Source of the DNA: Verrucomicrobiota bacterium
GTDB taxonomy: Bacteria > Verrucomicrobiota > Lentisphaeria > JABSQK01 > JAJFLO01
DNA length: 37,435 nt
Assembly: GCA_021772615.1 (NCBI GenBank)
Contig: JAJFLQ010000183.1
Span: forward strand, 1 to 37,435
Reading direction: 5' to 3'
Part shown: positions 14,528 to 23,313 of the stretch, one piece after another
Position numbering within the stretch: position 1 is the first letter of the stretch
Layout of the letters: the number at the start of each line of letters is the position of its first letter
The notes under the pieces: generated by a model
The model's input: the letters and a program-made list of their open reading frames with translations, nothing else
Database searches by the model: none
What the model was told of the DNA's origin: nothing
Program-made: the position numbers and the translations under genes

Positions 14528-17494
14528 GTGACATCTTCCTACAATACCTATTTTGCGTATTTCGCTGCCTGGGGCCTCGTACTGGCGCTTTCGTGCGTGG
14601 GGTCGACGACCTTGTCCGCGCCGTCTGTGGTGCTTCGCGTTGAAGTCGATCCCGATCAGAACCGCGTCAGCGGCACTGCCGTAATCGCTTCGGCGGCGCC
14701 GGTATCCCTCGATATTGCTACAGACGGCCTGCGAACGCTCGAGGTCGATGGTGTCGAAATGGCTTTGCAAGCCGATTCGGTCACAGTGAATGTGCCCGGC
14801 GGCGGCGACATACACCTTACCTTCGAAGCGGCGCCGCCGTCTGACGGTGTAAATGTCATTGACGCCGACAACGTCGTCTTGACGCACAGCTGGTATCCGT
14901 TGCCGTTGGTATTGGCGACCTATCGTGTCACCGTCACGCTGCCTGCAGGGTTCATTGCGGTTTCTGAAGCAGAAAACATCCGCTCCCGTAGTGCAACGGA
15001 TACCATCACGCATGATTCTGTGTTTGATCATCCTTTGCCCTCGGTGTCACTCGTCGCGTCGCGACACTATACCGTTTCCCGTAAACAGCATCGCAACATC
15101 GATGTCGAAGCCTACTTCTTCGGAGCCGACCAGCATCTGGCGGATCAGTACCTTGCGGCGGCCGTGGCGTATATCGCGGATTACGAGCAGCTCCTGACGC
15201 CGTTTCCATATTCCCGATTTGCGATCGTGGAGACGATTACACATGCCGGCAACTCCTTTCCGACGTTTACCCTCCTGGGGCAGTCCGTCGTCAGGCTGCC
15301 GTTCATTGTGGACGCATCGCTTCGTCACGAGATCGCGCACCAATGGTTTGGCAGCAGCGTGTACGTGGACTACGCCTCGGGCAACTGGTGCGAGGGGCTT
15401 ACCACCTATCTCGCGGATCACCGGGCGGCGGATCTGAAAGGCGAGGGGAGCGCATACCGGAAGGCGTTGCTGGTCGATTACGACGCCTATATCGCCGAAG
15501 ACAATGCGTCGAGCGTGCGGGATTTTCGATTTGGATCGTCGAAGACCGAGCGAGCATTGGGCTACGGCCGCGCGATGATGATCTTTCACATGCTCAAGGG
15601 GAAGATCGGTGAGGGCGCATTCTATACGGCTCTGCGAGACGTGGCGGAAGTGCGACGCTACGAGGTGACCAGCTGGGATGACCTACAGGCCGCATTTGAA
15701 GCCGCATCAGACTCGGCTTTACAGGTTTTTTTCCAGCATTGGTTGGATCGTAGCGATGTGCCCGAGATCGCGGTCTCTGCTGCCGGCACCATTGTTCTGG
15801 ACGGAATCCCGCAGCTCGAACTGGGTCTTCGCCAGCGTTCGCCGCCTTATCCTATGAGCCTGCCGGTGGTCATGCGGTCCGATGCTCCGCCGGTCGAATC
15901 GTGGTTGCCATTCGACGAAGTTTCGGCCACTGTGACTGTGCCGGTCCCTGTACCGCCGGCCAGCCTGATCGTCGACCCGGCCTATCATGTCATGCGTGCG
16001 TTGAGTCCCGCGGAGACCCCGCCGGTGCTGGCTGCGTTTTTGGCGCGACCGCGGGTTACTGCGATCATCGCGGAAGCCGATGTGGACCGTTATCGACCGG
16101 TTCTTGCGGCAATGCACTTGCAGAATTGCACCGAAGTAATCGACGATTCGTTACTGGACAACGGCGACATCGCATTCGATACATCGCTTGTCATCACTGG
16201 ATTCGACAGCCGTGCGGCGCGCCAGGTCTTCGGTCGCCAGGCTGTGCCTGTCGACGATGTGCGTTTGGTCGTTGCACGAAGCCCGTGGCATCGCGATGAA
16301 CTCGTGATGGTGCTGCAGGTCAACAACACCACATCGGAAAACCAGGTCGTGGGCCGAAAACTCAGGCGTTACGGCAAGTACACCGAGCTGGCCTTCACGG
16401 ATGGGCGTAATACGCATAAATCCGTCGCCGCCACGGCAGACGGCATCCATGTCCCGATCGCGCGGCCGGTCCGCGTGACGAAACCCGGGCCGCCTCCGTC
16501 AATTCCGGATATGCTGCGCGATGTCGACGCGCGTTCGGTGGTGTTCGTTGGTGAGCAGCACGACCAATACGCCCACCACATAAACCAGTTACAGATTATT
16601 CGAACGCTTCACGAGCGGCACGGCGCGACGGCAGTGGGAATGGAGATGTTTCCGGCCACGGCCCAGGATACGCTGAATGCCTATATCGCAGGAACGATAG
16701 AGGAACGGCAGTTTTTGCGGCAATCGGGCTATTATCGCGTCTGGGGTTTCGACTACACCCTCTACAAGCCGATTCTTGACTACGCCCGTGAAAATAAGAT
16801 CCCGGTGATCGGCTTGAATCTGGATCGGGAGCTTGTTTCACGCGTAGCCCGAGTCGGGTTGCAGCGTGTCGGAGACACCGACCTGTTGCCGGCAGGAATG
16901 GATCTTACAAACACACGATATCGCGACGACCTCAGGCCGATTTTTACGGCACATATGCATGGCGGCATCGGCCACGACGACCGGCGTTTCGAGTACTTTG
17001 TCCAGGCTCAGGCGGTATGGGATGAATCCATGGCCGACCATGCTGCCCGTTTCCTGAATGCCCATCCCGACGTCATATTGGTCGTCCTTGCAGGAAATGG
17101 CCATATTCGGTACGGATACGGAATTCCTGATCGACTCAGCCGCCGTTATCCGAGCCGCCGCACCACGATTCTGCAGGACGATGACACCACAGAAGGCATT
17201 GCTGATTTCGTGCTACAGACCGAGACTATTCCCGGGCGCGGCGCACCGTTACTGGGCGTCATGATCGAAAACGAGAACGACAGCCTGTTGGTTCGTGACA
17301 TTGTCACTGACTCTGCGGCAGCACGTTCAGATATTCACCCCGGCGACCGGATCACGGCTGTGGCGGGCGAAGACATACGCAGCCTGGAGGACCTGAAGAT
17401 TGCGTTGTTTTTCACCAATCGCAGTGTAGCGGTGCCGGTGAGCCTGATACGCAACGGTACGACCGTTGAGACCACCGTACTATTCGCGGATTGA
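14528..17494 (+). CDS. M1-family metallopeptidase fused to ChaN-like and PDZ domains
   Basis: A 988-residue exported protein. After a signal peptide (hydrophobic core about residues 9-28) comes a beta-rich N-domain, then a gluzincin catalytic domain with HEIAHQW at about 267-273 and the third zinc ligand in GNWCEGL (E289). The HEXXH-to-Glu spacing is one residue shorter than in classical M1 aminopeptidases. About residues 655-895 form a ChaN/DUF399-like domain (VVFVGEQHDQYAHH, VGMEMFP, LAGNGHIRYGYGIP); ChaN of Campylobacter is a haem-binding lipoprotein. About 907-980 is a PDZ domain with PGDRITAVAGEDI. GTG 14528 is preferred over GTG 14501 for its signal peptide and a nearby GGG. It follows tolC closely and probably shares its transcript. 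Likely role: processing or binding of periplasmic peptides or haem; substrate unknown. Confidence 0.88.
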   Translation: MTSSYNTYFAYFAAWGLVLALSCVGSTTLSAPSVVLRVEVDPDQNRVSGTAVIASAAPVSLDIATDGLRTLEVDGVEMALQADSVTVNVPGGGDIHLTFEAAPPSDGVNVIDADNVVLTHSWYPLPLVLATYRVTVTLPAGFIAVSEAENIRSRSATDTITHDSVFDHPLPSVSLVASRHYTVSRKQHRNIDVEAYFFGADQHLADQYLAAAVAYIADYEQLLTPFPYSRFAIVETITHAGNSFPTFTLLGQSVVRLPFIVDASLRHEIAHQWFGSSVYVDYASGNWCEGLTTYLADHRAADLKGEGSAYRKALLVDYDAYIAEDNASSVRDFRFGSSKTERALGYGRAMMIFHMLKGKIGEGAFYTALRDVAEVRRYEVTSWDDLQAAFEAASDSALQVFFQHWLDRSDVPEIAVSAAGTIVLDGIPQLELGLRQRSPPYPMSLPVVMRSDAPPVESWLPFDEVSATVTVPVPVPPASLIVDPAYHVMRALSPAETPPVLAAFLARPRVTAIIAEADVDRYRPVLAAMHLQNCTEVIDDSLLDNGDIAFDTSLVITGFDSRAARQVFGRQAVPVDDVRLVVARSPWHRDELVMVLQVNNTTSENQVVGRKLRRYGKYTELAFTDGRNTHKSVAATADGIHVPIARPVRVTKPGPPPSIPDMLRDVDARSVVFVGEQHDQYAHHINQLQIIRTLHERHGATAVGMEMFPATAQDTLNAYIAGTIEERQFLRQSGYYRVWGFDYTLYKPILDYARENKIPVIGLNLDRELVSRVARVGLQRVGDTDLLPAGMDLTNTRYRDDLRPIFTAHMHGGIGHDDRRFEYFVQAQAVWDESMADHAARFLNAHPDVILVVLAGNGHIRYGYGIPDRLSRRYPSRRTTILQDDDTTEGIADFVLQTETIPGRGAPLLGVMIENENDSLLVRDIVTDSAAARSDIHPGDRITAVAGEDIRSLEDLKIALFFTNRSVAVPVSLIRNGTTVETTVLFAD

Positions 17495-17642
17495 TTCGGT
17501 CGCGGTCGCCCGGTCCGGTTTGTCTCGCGGCATTGATTTCTTTCATATTATGCTTATAGTCAAAAACCAGTGTTTTTTCTTTACAGAAGCCATCACGTCC
17601 AACACTGACTGTAAGAGTTCTATCAGCCGCTTTTGGGGCAAT

Positions 17643-17769
17643 AGTAGCACAGCCATCCGGGCTGTAGCTTTATTGGTAAGCGCATTGACAACAGCACATA
17701 GATTTAGGATTTTAAGTGTTTGTCCGATTCAGAGTGAGGGCAAGCTACAGGCTGGAAGCCTGTGCTACT
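17643..17769. repeat. REP-like palindrome pair, family B
   Basis: 17643-17669 carries a palindrome of the form AGTAGCACAGCC-ATCC-GGGCTGTAGCT. 17743-17769 is the same element inverted; its reverse complement reads AGTAGCACAGGC-TTCC-AGCCTGTAGCT. Conserved outer bases with compensating stem changes mark an REP/BIME-type repeat. It fills most of the 320-base gap between the peptidase and the PEP-CTERM remnant; nothing else is recognised there. Confidence 0.7.
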
Positions 17770-17830
17770 TGTGCGCCGTTCGTAGTGCGTTTCGATACAG
17801 GCTAAGCGCGATTACATGAAAGGAACACTT

Positions 17831-18254
17831 ATGATTGCTACAGAAACGTACTCGAAAATAGCGGCCTCTGCCTTGGTTGCATTGTGCCTCTTGTGCCCGA
17901 TGCCGGCACAAAGCGGTATTACATTCTATGATAGCGAGGCAGAATGGCTCGCTGACGTCACCGATCTTGAAACCTTTCTCTTAACGAGTGAAAATGTCGC
18001 GACAGCCGATGAAGGTGATGCGGCGCCGGGAGTCAATGAGCAGCTTGAGACTGGGGTCCTTACCTTTCAGGCTGTGAATACGGGCTTGACCACGAATTTC
18101 GTTCGATGAGGGCAGCGGCGACGACGATATCGCCATCGCAAATCTGCGGTTTGCCGCGGCAGCCGTGCCGGAATCATCGACATATGCGCTTCTCGCGGCC
18201 GGCGCCGCCGGTTTATTCGTGGTCTGCCGCCGTCGTCGTTTTGTCGCCGTATAG
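17831..18254 (+). pseudogene. PEP-CTERM surface protein gene with frameshift and probable internal deletion
   Basis: ATG 17831 with AAAGGAA upstream starts a signal peptide (core AASALVALCLLCPMPAQS) and a short mature part, ITFYDSEAEWLADVTDLETF, ending at TGA 18107-18109. Another frame, open from 18090 to TAG 18252, reads FDEGSGDDDIAIANLRF and then a complete PEP-CTERM sorting signal: VPESSTYALLAAGAAGLFVV followed by CRRRR. The PEP box is the variant VPES. A one-base shift between 18090 and 18109 would join the halves into about 140 residues, shorter than usual for such proteins. The tag implies an exosortase elsewhere in the genome. Confidence 0.8.
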
Positions 18255-18329
18255 TCCAACGTCTGGTAGGCGGCGTGCGAACATTCCAGCGCCGACATCG
18301 GCGTCGTACCCGATTGGCCATTGCCTCCG

Positions 18330-19340
18330 ATGTACAACAATCACACCGTCGGCGTCGTAATCCCCTGTTACCGGGTCGAGAAAGAAATCGCCGCTGTTAT
18401 TGCTCAGCTCCCAGCGTTTATCGACCGGATAATCGCTGTCGACGACGCTGGGCCGGACGGGACAGCGGCGGTCCTCGACGCTATGAACGATCCTCGGCTT
18501 ATCGTTATTCGTCACGATACGAATCAAGGTGTCGGCGGCGCGATGGCGAGCGGCTTCGACAAGGCGCTGGACCTGAACCTTGATGTTGTCGTAAAGATTG
18601 ACGGCGACGGGCAGATGGCGCCGGAACACATCGTCGACCTGATTGACCCGCTTAGGGCAGGAATCTGCGACTATGCCAAAGGCAATCGCTTTCTGCACTT
18701 CCGCGAACTCAGGAGAATGCCGCTTGTCCGGCAGTTCGGAAATATCCTTCTCACATTTCTTACCAAGGTCGCCAGCGGCTACTGGCATATCTTCGACCCC
18801 CAGAACGGCTTCGTCGCCATCGGCCGGCCTTATCTTGTGACTCTTGATCTGGACAGGATTCGGAGGCGCCGTTATTTCTTCGAAAACGAGATGCTCATCC
18901 AGCTCAATATCGTCGGGGCTCGCGTACTCGATTGTCCGATGCCCGCGAAATACGGTAATGAGACCTCATCGTTGAAAATTTCGCATATCCTGTCTTATTA
19001 CCCGTATCTGCTCCTGCGCGGCTATTTCTCGCGGCTCTATCATCGCCATGTCCTGCGCGATTTCTCGATTATTATTCCACTCTATTTTTTCGGTTTTTCG
19101 CTGTTTGCCTTCGGCGTCGTCTTCGGGATCAACGCCTGGGTAACCTCAGCACGCCTCGGCGTCGCCACACCAACGGGGACCGTTATGATCGCGGTGTTAC
19201 CGTTGATACTCGGCTTTCAGATGTTAATGCAAGGGCTGATGCTGGAAATTCTCCAATCGCCCCGCGCCGACTCGGCCGCATCGCGGACCGAGCGAAGCCG
19301 GGGGCGGGCAGACGAACGGTCGGATTTAAGTTCTTCGTAA
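18330..19340 (+). CDS. GT2-family glycosyltransferase, DPM1/polyprenyl-phosphate type with two TMs
   Basis: A 336-residue protein from ATG 18330. The N-terminal GT-A domain has VGVVIPCYRVEKEI, IIAVDDAGPDGT, and the metal-binding KIDGDGQM, with FDPQNGFVAIG later in the domain as in dolichol-phosphate-mannose-synthase-like enzymes. Two membrane helices follow (about residues 250-272 and 286-308), then a charged tail. Such enzymes load a sugar from a nucleotide donor onto a polyprenyl phosphate, supplying membrane glycosyltransferases. No good ribosome-binding site is visible, so a start a few codons away is possible. It faces a LicD-like gene across a 164-base gap. Confidence 0.88.
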   Translation: MYNNHTVGVVIPCYRVEKEIAAVIAQLPAFIDRIIAVDDAGPDGTAAVLDAMNDPRLIVIRHDTNQGVGGAMASGFDKALDLNLDVVVKIDGDGQMAPEHIVDLIDPLRAGICDYAKGNRFLHFRELRRMPLVRQFGNILLTFLTKVASGYWHIFDPQNGFVAIGRPYLVTLDLDRIRRRRYFFENEMLIQLNIVGARVLDCPMPAKYGNETSSLKISHILSYYPYLLLRGYFSRLYHRHVLRDFSIIIPLYFFGFSLFAFGVVFGINAWVTSARLGVATPTGTVMIAVLPLILGFQMLMQGLMLEILQSPRADSAASRTERSRGRADERSDLSSS

Positions 19341-19383
19341 TACGCATGTGTACTACCCGTTTGATTTGCTACATGGCGGTAGA

Positions 19384-19446
19384 CCGCACGGAGTAGGACG
19401 GTGCGGAAGCGTCCGGGAAGCCACAACTGGAGTTGGTAACTCCAAC
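19384..19446. repeat. Hairpin cluster between convergent genes
   Basis: CCGCAC 19384-19389 pairs with GTGCGG 19401-19406. GGAGTT-GGT-AACTCC forms a second hairpin at 19429-19443, with partial pairing beyond it. The position between the convergent GT2 and LicD-like genes fits a two-way terminator or a third REP-like repeat; no U-tract follows either stem, so a repeat is slightly favoured. Confidence 0.4.
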
Positions 19447-19504
19447 TACGCTCGCATGTCATTTCTTGCAAGAAAATCCTTGCCGCAACAGTCTGGTGAT
19501 TGGC

Positions 19505-20161
19505 TCATGACGTCGGTTCAGGAACCGCACGGGCAAAATTCTTTTTGGAGTTGATCCGTTGCCGCCAGGTCGGTCCGTAGCGATAGGGAAAGTAGGAATC
19601 GGGCGGCATCGGATATACGCCGAAGGAGAAGTAATCGAAGATGACATTGTCGATCATATCTGCGTCCATGGTTTGCAGGCCGACCTTGGTATAGTTGCAA
19701 TACTTTGTGGGCGAGTCGTACGGCGGTGAATTATTGTAGAATATCATGATATCGTAGACAAGATTGTCGTTGACGGTGTCGTAAAATGCTTTTTGCGTGA
19801 AACGACCGAAATACGCGGCTGTCCGAATGAGCTTGAATGAGGATTCGCAGAGGTAGCGCTCAACCCGGGTTGCGAAATCGTCGCATAGTTTCTTGTTTCG
19901 ATAATCCAGGGCAATATGGACGTCGATGTCTGTGTCTTCAGATATGAAGTCCCGTTCGCGGCGAAAGCCCAGTGCCGTGCCGGCTGCGAGCCATAACACC
20001 GGTGTTGCCGGCCACATGGTGTCAATCGCAGCTTTGAGCGTCAACGCGTAACCGCGTCGCAACGTTCTGGCGCAGTCTCTGCCCTCGAGGAGAGTAATCT
20101 GCAGGGGATCGACGAAATTTTTTACCTTCACGTCGGATCGGTATGATTCAGCAAAGTTCAT
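19505..20161 (-). CDS. LicD-like phosphotransferase
   Basis: A 218-residue soluble protein. The core WLAAGTALGFRRERDFISED followed by TDIDVHI matches the LicD nucleotidyltransferase-fold motif (GTxLGxxRxxxFIxxDxDIDI), with the Asp pair that would bind metal. In characterised LicD proteins this fold transfers phosphocholine from CDP-choline to cell-surface glycans; fukutin-type relatives transfer other phospho-alditols. The C-terminal YRYGPTWRQ resembles the family's YG-x-W end. It is divergent from the racemase gene, and the LicC-like gene 0.8 kb away could make its activated donor. No clear ribosome-binding site precedes ATG 20161. Confidence 0.75.
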   Translation of the reverse strand: MNFAESYRSDVKVKNFVDPLQITLLEGRDCARTLRRGYALTLKAAIDTMWPATPVLWLAAGTALGFRRERDFISEDTDIDVHIALDYRNKKLCDDFATRVERYLCESSFKLIRTAAYFGRFTQKAFYDTVNDNLVYDIMIFYNNSPPYDSPTKYCNYTKVGLQTMDADMIDNVIFDYFSFGVYPMPPDSYFPYRYGPTWRQRINSKKNFARAVPEPTS

Positions 20162-20268
20162 GGTATACCGTAGGCTAGGCTAGTGTCCTGGCACTTAATT
20201 TATTCACCCCATTTGCGAGACAAGAAACTAGGGCGATTCGGAAGACATTTCAAACGGGAACAATCCAA

Positions 20269-21003
20269 ATGGTATCGGCAACCAACACGCCAATAAAGGA
20301 TGACCTGGTAGTAGGCATTCTCGGAGGTTTCGGTCCATACGCAACGAGCGAGTTTTTTCGGCGGATAGTCGAACATACACCGGCCGAAACCGAGAGCGAT
20401 CATCTTCGCGTAATTATAGATAGTAATCCGAAGGCGCCAAGCCGCACGCGTGCGGCCATCCATGGCGGCGACTCACCCGTTCCCGCGATCCGCAGATCAT
20501 TGCAGGTTCTCGAGGCCGCCGGCGTCGATTTTATCGCTACGCCATGCAACTCCGTTCACTATTTTTTCGATGACTATGTCGACGCCGTACAGATAGAGGT
20601 GCTCGATATGCTCGCGATCGCTCATGCATTCGTTGTGCAGTCGATGCCGCAGGTGCGGCGACTGGCGATACTCGGCACAGCCACCACGGTCGTCAAGACG
20701 TTATATGCGCCGTACTTTGATGAAAACCACACACGTCTGGATTACGGCGCCGACGCACTACAATCGGATGTCAGCGCCGTGATTGAAGCGACGAAACAGG
20801 GTCGGCCCGGGGCGGAGTTGTCGCTTGCGCTGTCCCGCCTTCTCATGGAATTCAAAGGACGCGGGAATGACGCAGCCCTCCTTGCATGTACCGAATTATC
20901 CCTGATTCGTCTGCACCCGATTTCTGATCTACCCGTATTCGATACCATGGAGATCTGGGCGCGAGCCGTAGTTTCAAAAGCACAGTCGCGCGGCAGCCGA
21001 TGA
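20269..21003 (+). CDS. Aspartate/glutamate racemase family protein (RacX-like)
   Basis: A 244-residue cytosolic protein with the two-domain racemase fold. VVGILGGFGPYATSEFF is the family opening, FIATPCNSVHYFF supplies the first catalytic Cys (C93) and LLACTELSLI the second (C207), so a full two-cysteine active site is present. Family members interconvert D- and L-amino acids without PLP; specificity cannot be predicted. A GGGAA site precedes ATG 20269. Its stop overlaps the next start (ATGA at 21000-21003), so it is translationally coupled to the nucleotidyltransferase-GNAT protein, suggesting a joint role such as supplying an amino acid for a glycan decoration. Confidence 0.85.
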   Translation: MVSATNTPIKDDLVVGILGGFGPYATSEFFRRIVEHTPAETESDHLRVIIDSNPKAPSRTRAAIHGGDSPVPAIRRSLQVLEAAGVDFIATPCNSVHYFFDDYVDAVQIEVLDMLAIAHAFVVQSMPQVRRLAILGTATTVVKTLYAPYFDENHTRLDYGADALQSDVSAVIEATKQGRPGAELSLALSRLLMEFKGRGNDAALLACTELSLIRLHPISDLPVFDTMEIWARAVVSKAQSRGSR

Positions 21004-22160
21004 GAGCCATTTTACTCAACGCGGGCCGAGGCCGGCGGGTCGGATGCGGCAACAAGTGCCTCCTGCGGACTGGGGCCGGCACCATTTTGGATCGCCAACT
21101 CGGAGCTCTGAAGCGTAACGGGATCTGTGACGTCATCGTGGTTGTCGGGCACGACATGGCGAAAATCCAATCCCGTTACCCGCAGCTGCAGTATGTCGAA
21201 AATCCTTTGTACAGGGTTACAAATACCGCCTATTCGTTGATGATGGCCTTGCGAAGTGACCGTCGTGCAGCCTTTGTCGTCAACGGCGACACCATGTTTT
21301 CAGACGCAACGATCGCCGCCATGATGCCGTATGATGACGCCGCGGCGATACGGAACACCCCACATTGTCCGGTCTCGGAAATTTCTGTAAAGTTGGAGAA
21401 TGGCGACATCGTGAAGATTGGTCGCGGTGTCGACAGAGATTTCGAATCCGTTGGCATCCATAAGTTCTCTGCGTCCACCTGCGAACGTCTCTTCCGTGCG
21501 CTAAGTCGATCTGATTTCAATACTTTTTTCCCGGAAGTCGTAGACGACATTCTCCCGTTTGGCTTTCGGGGAGTTTTTGTCGACGACGTTTACGAGGTAG
21601 ACACGCGTCAGGACTATCTGGACATGCGGCGACGTTCCGAAGCGTTGGTCGTCGCGCAGCTTGACGAAGAAAACGTACCGGCCGTGTGCGCATTTTATGC
21701 GCAACAGCCGCGCGACGTGACGGCGTACTTCAAGCCACATGGTTTCGATCTCCCCGTTATGATGGGTAATCTGCGGGATGGCAACTACTACTGCGCACTG
21801 CAGCGTGACCAGCAGCTGGTCGGTTACGGATATCTCCGGGGATTCGACAAACCGGGTTTTCCCGCGCTGGGGTTGTTGACTGGTCACGACACGAGCGGGC
21901 GCGCATACGGGTTCTATCTGGGTATGCATCTGCTTGAACACGGTCGCGCTCTCGGTCTCGATGCGGTTATCCTGAACACCTGCATTACACATACTCGTGC
22001 CATACGACTATATCAGAATCTGGGATTTCGCTTCAAGCAGGTCATGAACACCCGCTGCTATGCCATATTCGACTATTACCGGGCGGATCTGGAAATTCCG
22101 CAGCATTACATTGATCTTACGAAGGATCGATCAGATATCTTTTGCCGTTGGCTTGATTGA
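21000..22160 (+). CDS. LicC-like nucleotidyltransferase fused to a GNAT acetyltransferase
   Basis: A 386-residue two-domain protein. Residues 1 to about 215 form a sugar/choline-phosphate nucleotidyltransferase domain: MRAILLNAGRGRRVG and NKCLL stand for the usual LAAGxGxR...PK, with FVVNGDTMFSD providing the metal-binding Asp and VYEVDTRQDY a typical domain end. The closest logic is LicC, which makes CDP-choline. Residues about 220-386 form a GNAT domain with VILNTCITHTRAIRLYQNLG, the acetyl-CoA-binding and C-terminal signature. The fusion suggests that one small molecule is both activated and N-acylated. It starts inside the racemase stop. Its own stop is one base from the stop of the opposing GT4 gene. 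Confidence 0.82.
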   Translation: MRAILLNAGRGRRVGCGNKCLLRTGAGTILDRQLGALKRNGICDVIVVVGHDMAKIQSRYPQLQYVENPLYRVTNTAYSLMMALRSDRRAAFVVNGDTMFSDATIAAMMPYDDAAAIRNTPHCPVSEISVKLENGDIVKIGRGVDRDFESVGIHKFSASTCERLFRALSRSDFNTFFPEVVDDILPFGFRGVFVDDVYEVDTRQDYLDMRRRSEALVVAQLDEENVPAVCAFYAQQPRDVTAYFKPHGFDLPVMMGNLRDGNYYCALQRDQQLVGYGYLRGFDKPGFPALGLLTGHDTSGRAYGFYLGMHLLEHGRALGLDAVILNTCITHTRAIRLYQNLGFRFKQVMNTRCYAIFDYYRADLEIPQHYIDLTKDRSDIFCRWLD

Positions 22161-22161
22161 A

Positions 22162-23313
22162 TCAGGCCCGTAGATCCTGGTAGACGGCTTCGTACGCATC
22201 GATCAGGGCCTCGATGCTAAATGTCTTCTCCGGTATGACGTCGAAATTCCCGCGATGGACGTCCAGAATAGCGCGTGCCAGGTCATCTGCGTCACCGACG
22301 CGGAACAGCTTCACCTTGCCGTGCACGACCTCCGGCAACGATGCGGCATCGCTGACGACGACGGGGCGACCGAGCGCACAGGCCTCGGCCGCGCTGTATC
22401 CAAAGCCTTCGGTCAGCGATGGGATCACGACGCAATCCGCCATCAGCAGGTGAGAGGGGAGGGCGTCGTACGGCACGGAATCCACAAGCACGACATTCCT
22501 CTCCAGGTCGTGAGTCGCAATATACGACTTGAGATGCTCAATCTCGTAGCTTTCCGAATGGGATACCAGTAACACCGCTTTCGCCTCCGGCATTCTGCCT
22601 GCCACCTGTTTCACCGCCTGCATCATCACCTCTATGCCCTTGGTGATGCCGGGCCTGCCGAAGAACAGGTATACCCATTTCGTGGTAAGATCGTGGCATC
22701 TGCGAATCGCTTCCGTCGATTCGTGGCTGTACTTATCTGCATCCCAGTGCTCGTAGTCGATACCGCAGTAAATACGGCGCAACCTCGTATCGGGATGTCG
22801 GGTGAATATGCGCAGGCAGTTGTGGGTGTAACGCGAGATAGCGATGACGCGGTCGAATCTCAGGTTCAACACGATGCGCTCGTGTAAACGCATGATGCGA
22901 TACAGGATCGCTGTCCGGGAACGATTCTTCGTCCACATGCGGCCGAGAACTTCGAAAACAGTGATTACACCCGGTGTACCTGTTAACCTGGTGGCGAGCC
23001 AGACTGGAAACGTCACAATATACGGGAAGGTCTGGACTACATCGTAGGTACGGATATGCCGCAGTAGATAGGGGAAACACGTGAAGAAAAGGGAAAATCG
23101 CGGCGACAGCATATTCACGGTGAAGAGTCGGATATAGCGCACACCGTTAATCGTCTCATCACGTGCCAGATCCGTCCTGTATCGCGATGTCACGATAGTC
23201 ACATGATGTCCCCTTGCTGCAAGACCTTCGGTCAGGCATTTGATAAGCATTTCGGCCCCGCCGACATAGGGATAGGCGTAGTCATAAACGAAGAGAACAC
23301 GCATCGGTTTCAC
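22162..23313 (-). CDS. GT4-family glycosyltransferase
   Basis: A 383-residue GT-B enzyme. The N-terminal half opens with RVLFVYDYAYPYVGGAEMLI, the acceptor-side glycine-rich loop. The C-terminal half has YLFFGRPGITKGIEVMM and the retaining EX7E motif in SLTEGFGYSAAEACALG. It transfers a sugar from a nucleotide donor with retention of configuration, presumably onto a lipid-linked glycan at the inner face of the membrane. Its ATG overlaps the stop of the upstream DUF7657-like gene by 4 bases (23310-23313). It is the last gene of the minus-strand cluster. Confidence 0.93.
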   Translation of the reverse strand: MKPMRVLFVYDYAYPYVGGAEMLIKCLTEGLAARGHHVTIVTSRYRTDLARDETINGVRYIRLFTVNMLSPRFSLFFTCFPYLLRHIRTYDVVQTFPYIVTFPVWLATRLTGTPGVITVFEVLGRMWTKNRSRTAILYRIMRLHERIVLNLRFDRVIAISRYTHNCLRIFTRHPDTRLRRIYCGIDYEHWDADKYSHESTEAIRRCHDLTTKWVYLFFGRPGITKGIEVMMQAVKQVAGRMPEAKAVLLVSHSESYEIEHLKSYIATHDLERNVVLVDSVPYDALPSHLLMADCVVIPSLTEGFGYSAAEACALGRPVVVSDAASLPEVVHGKVKLFRVGDADDLARAILDVHRGNFDVIPEKTFSIEALIDAYEAVYQDLRA

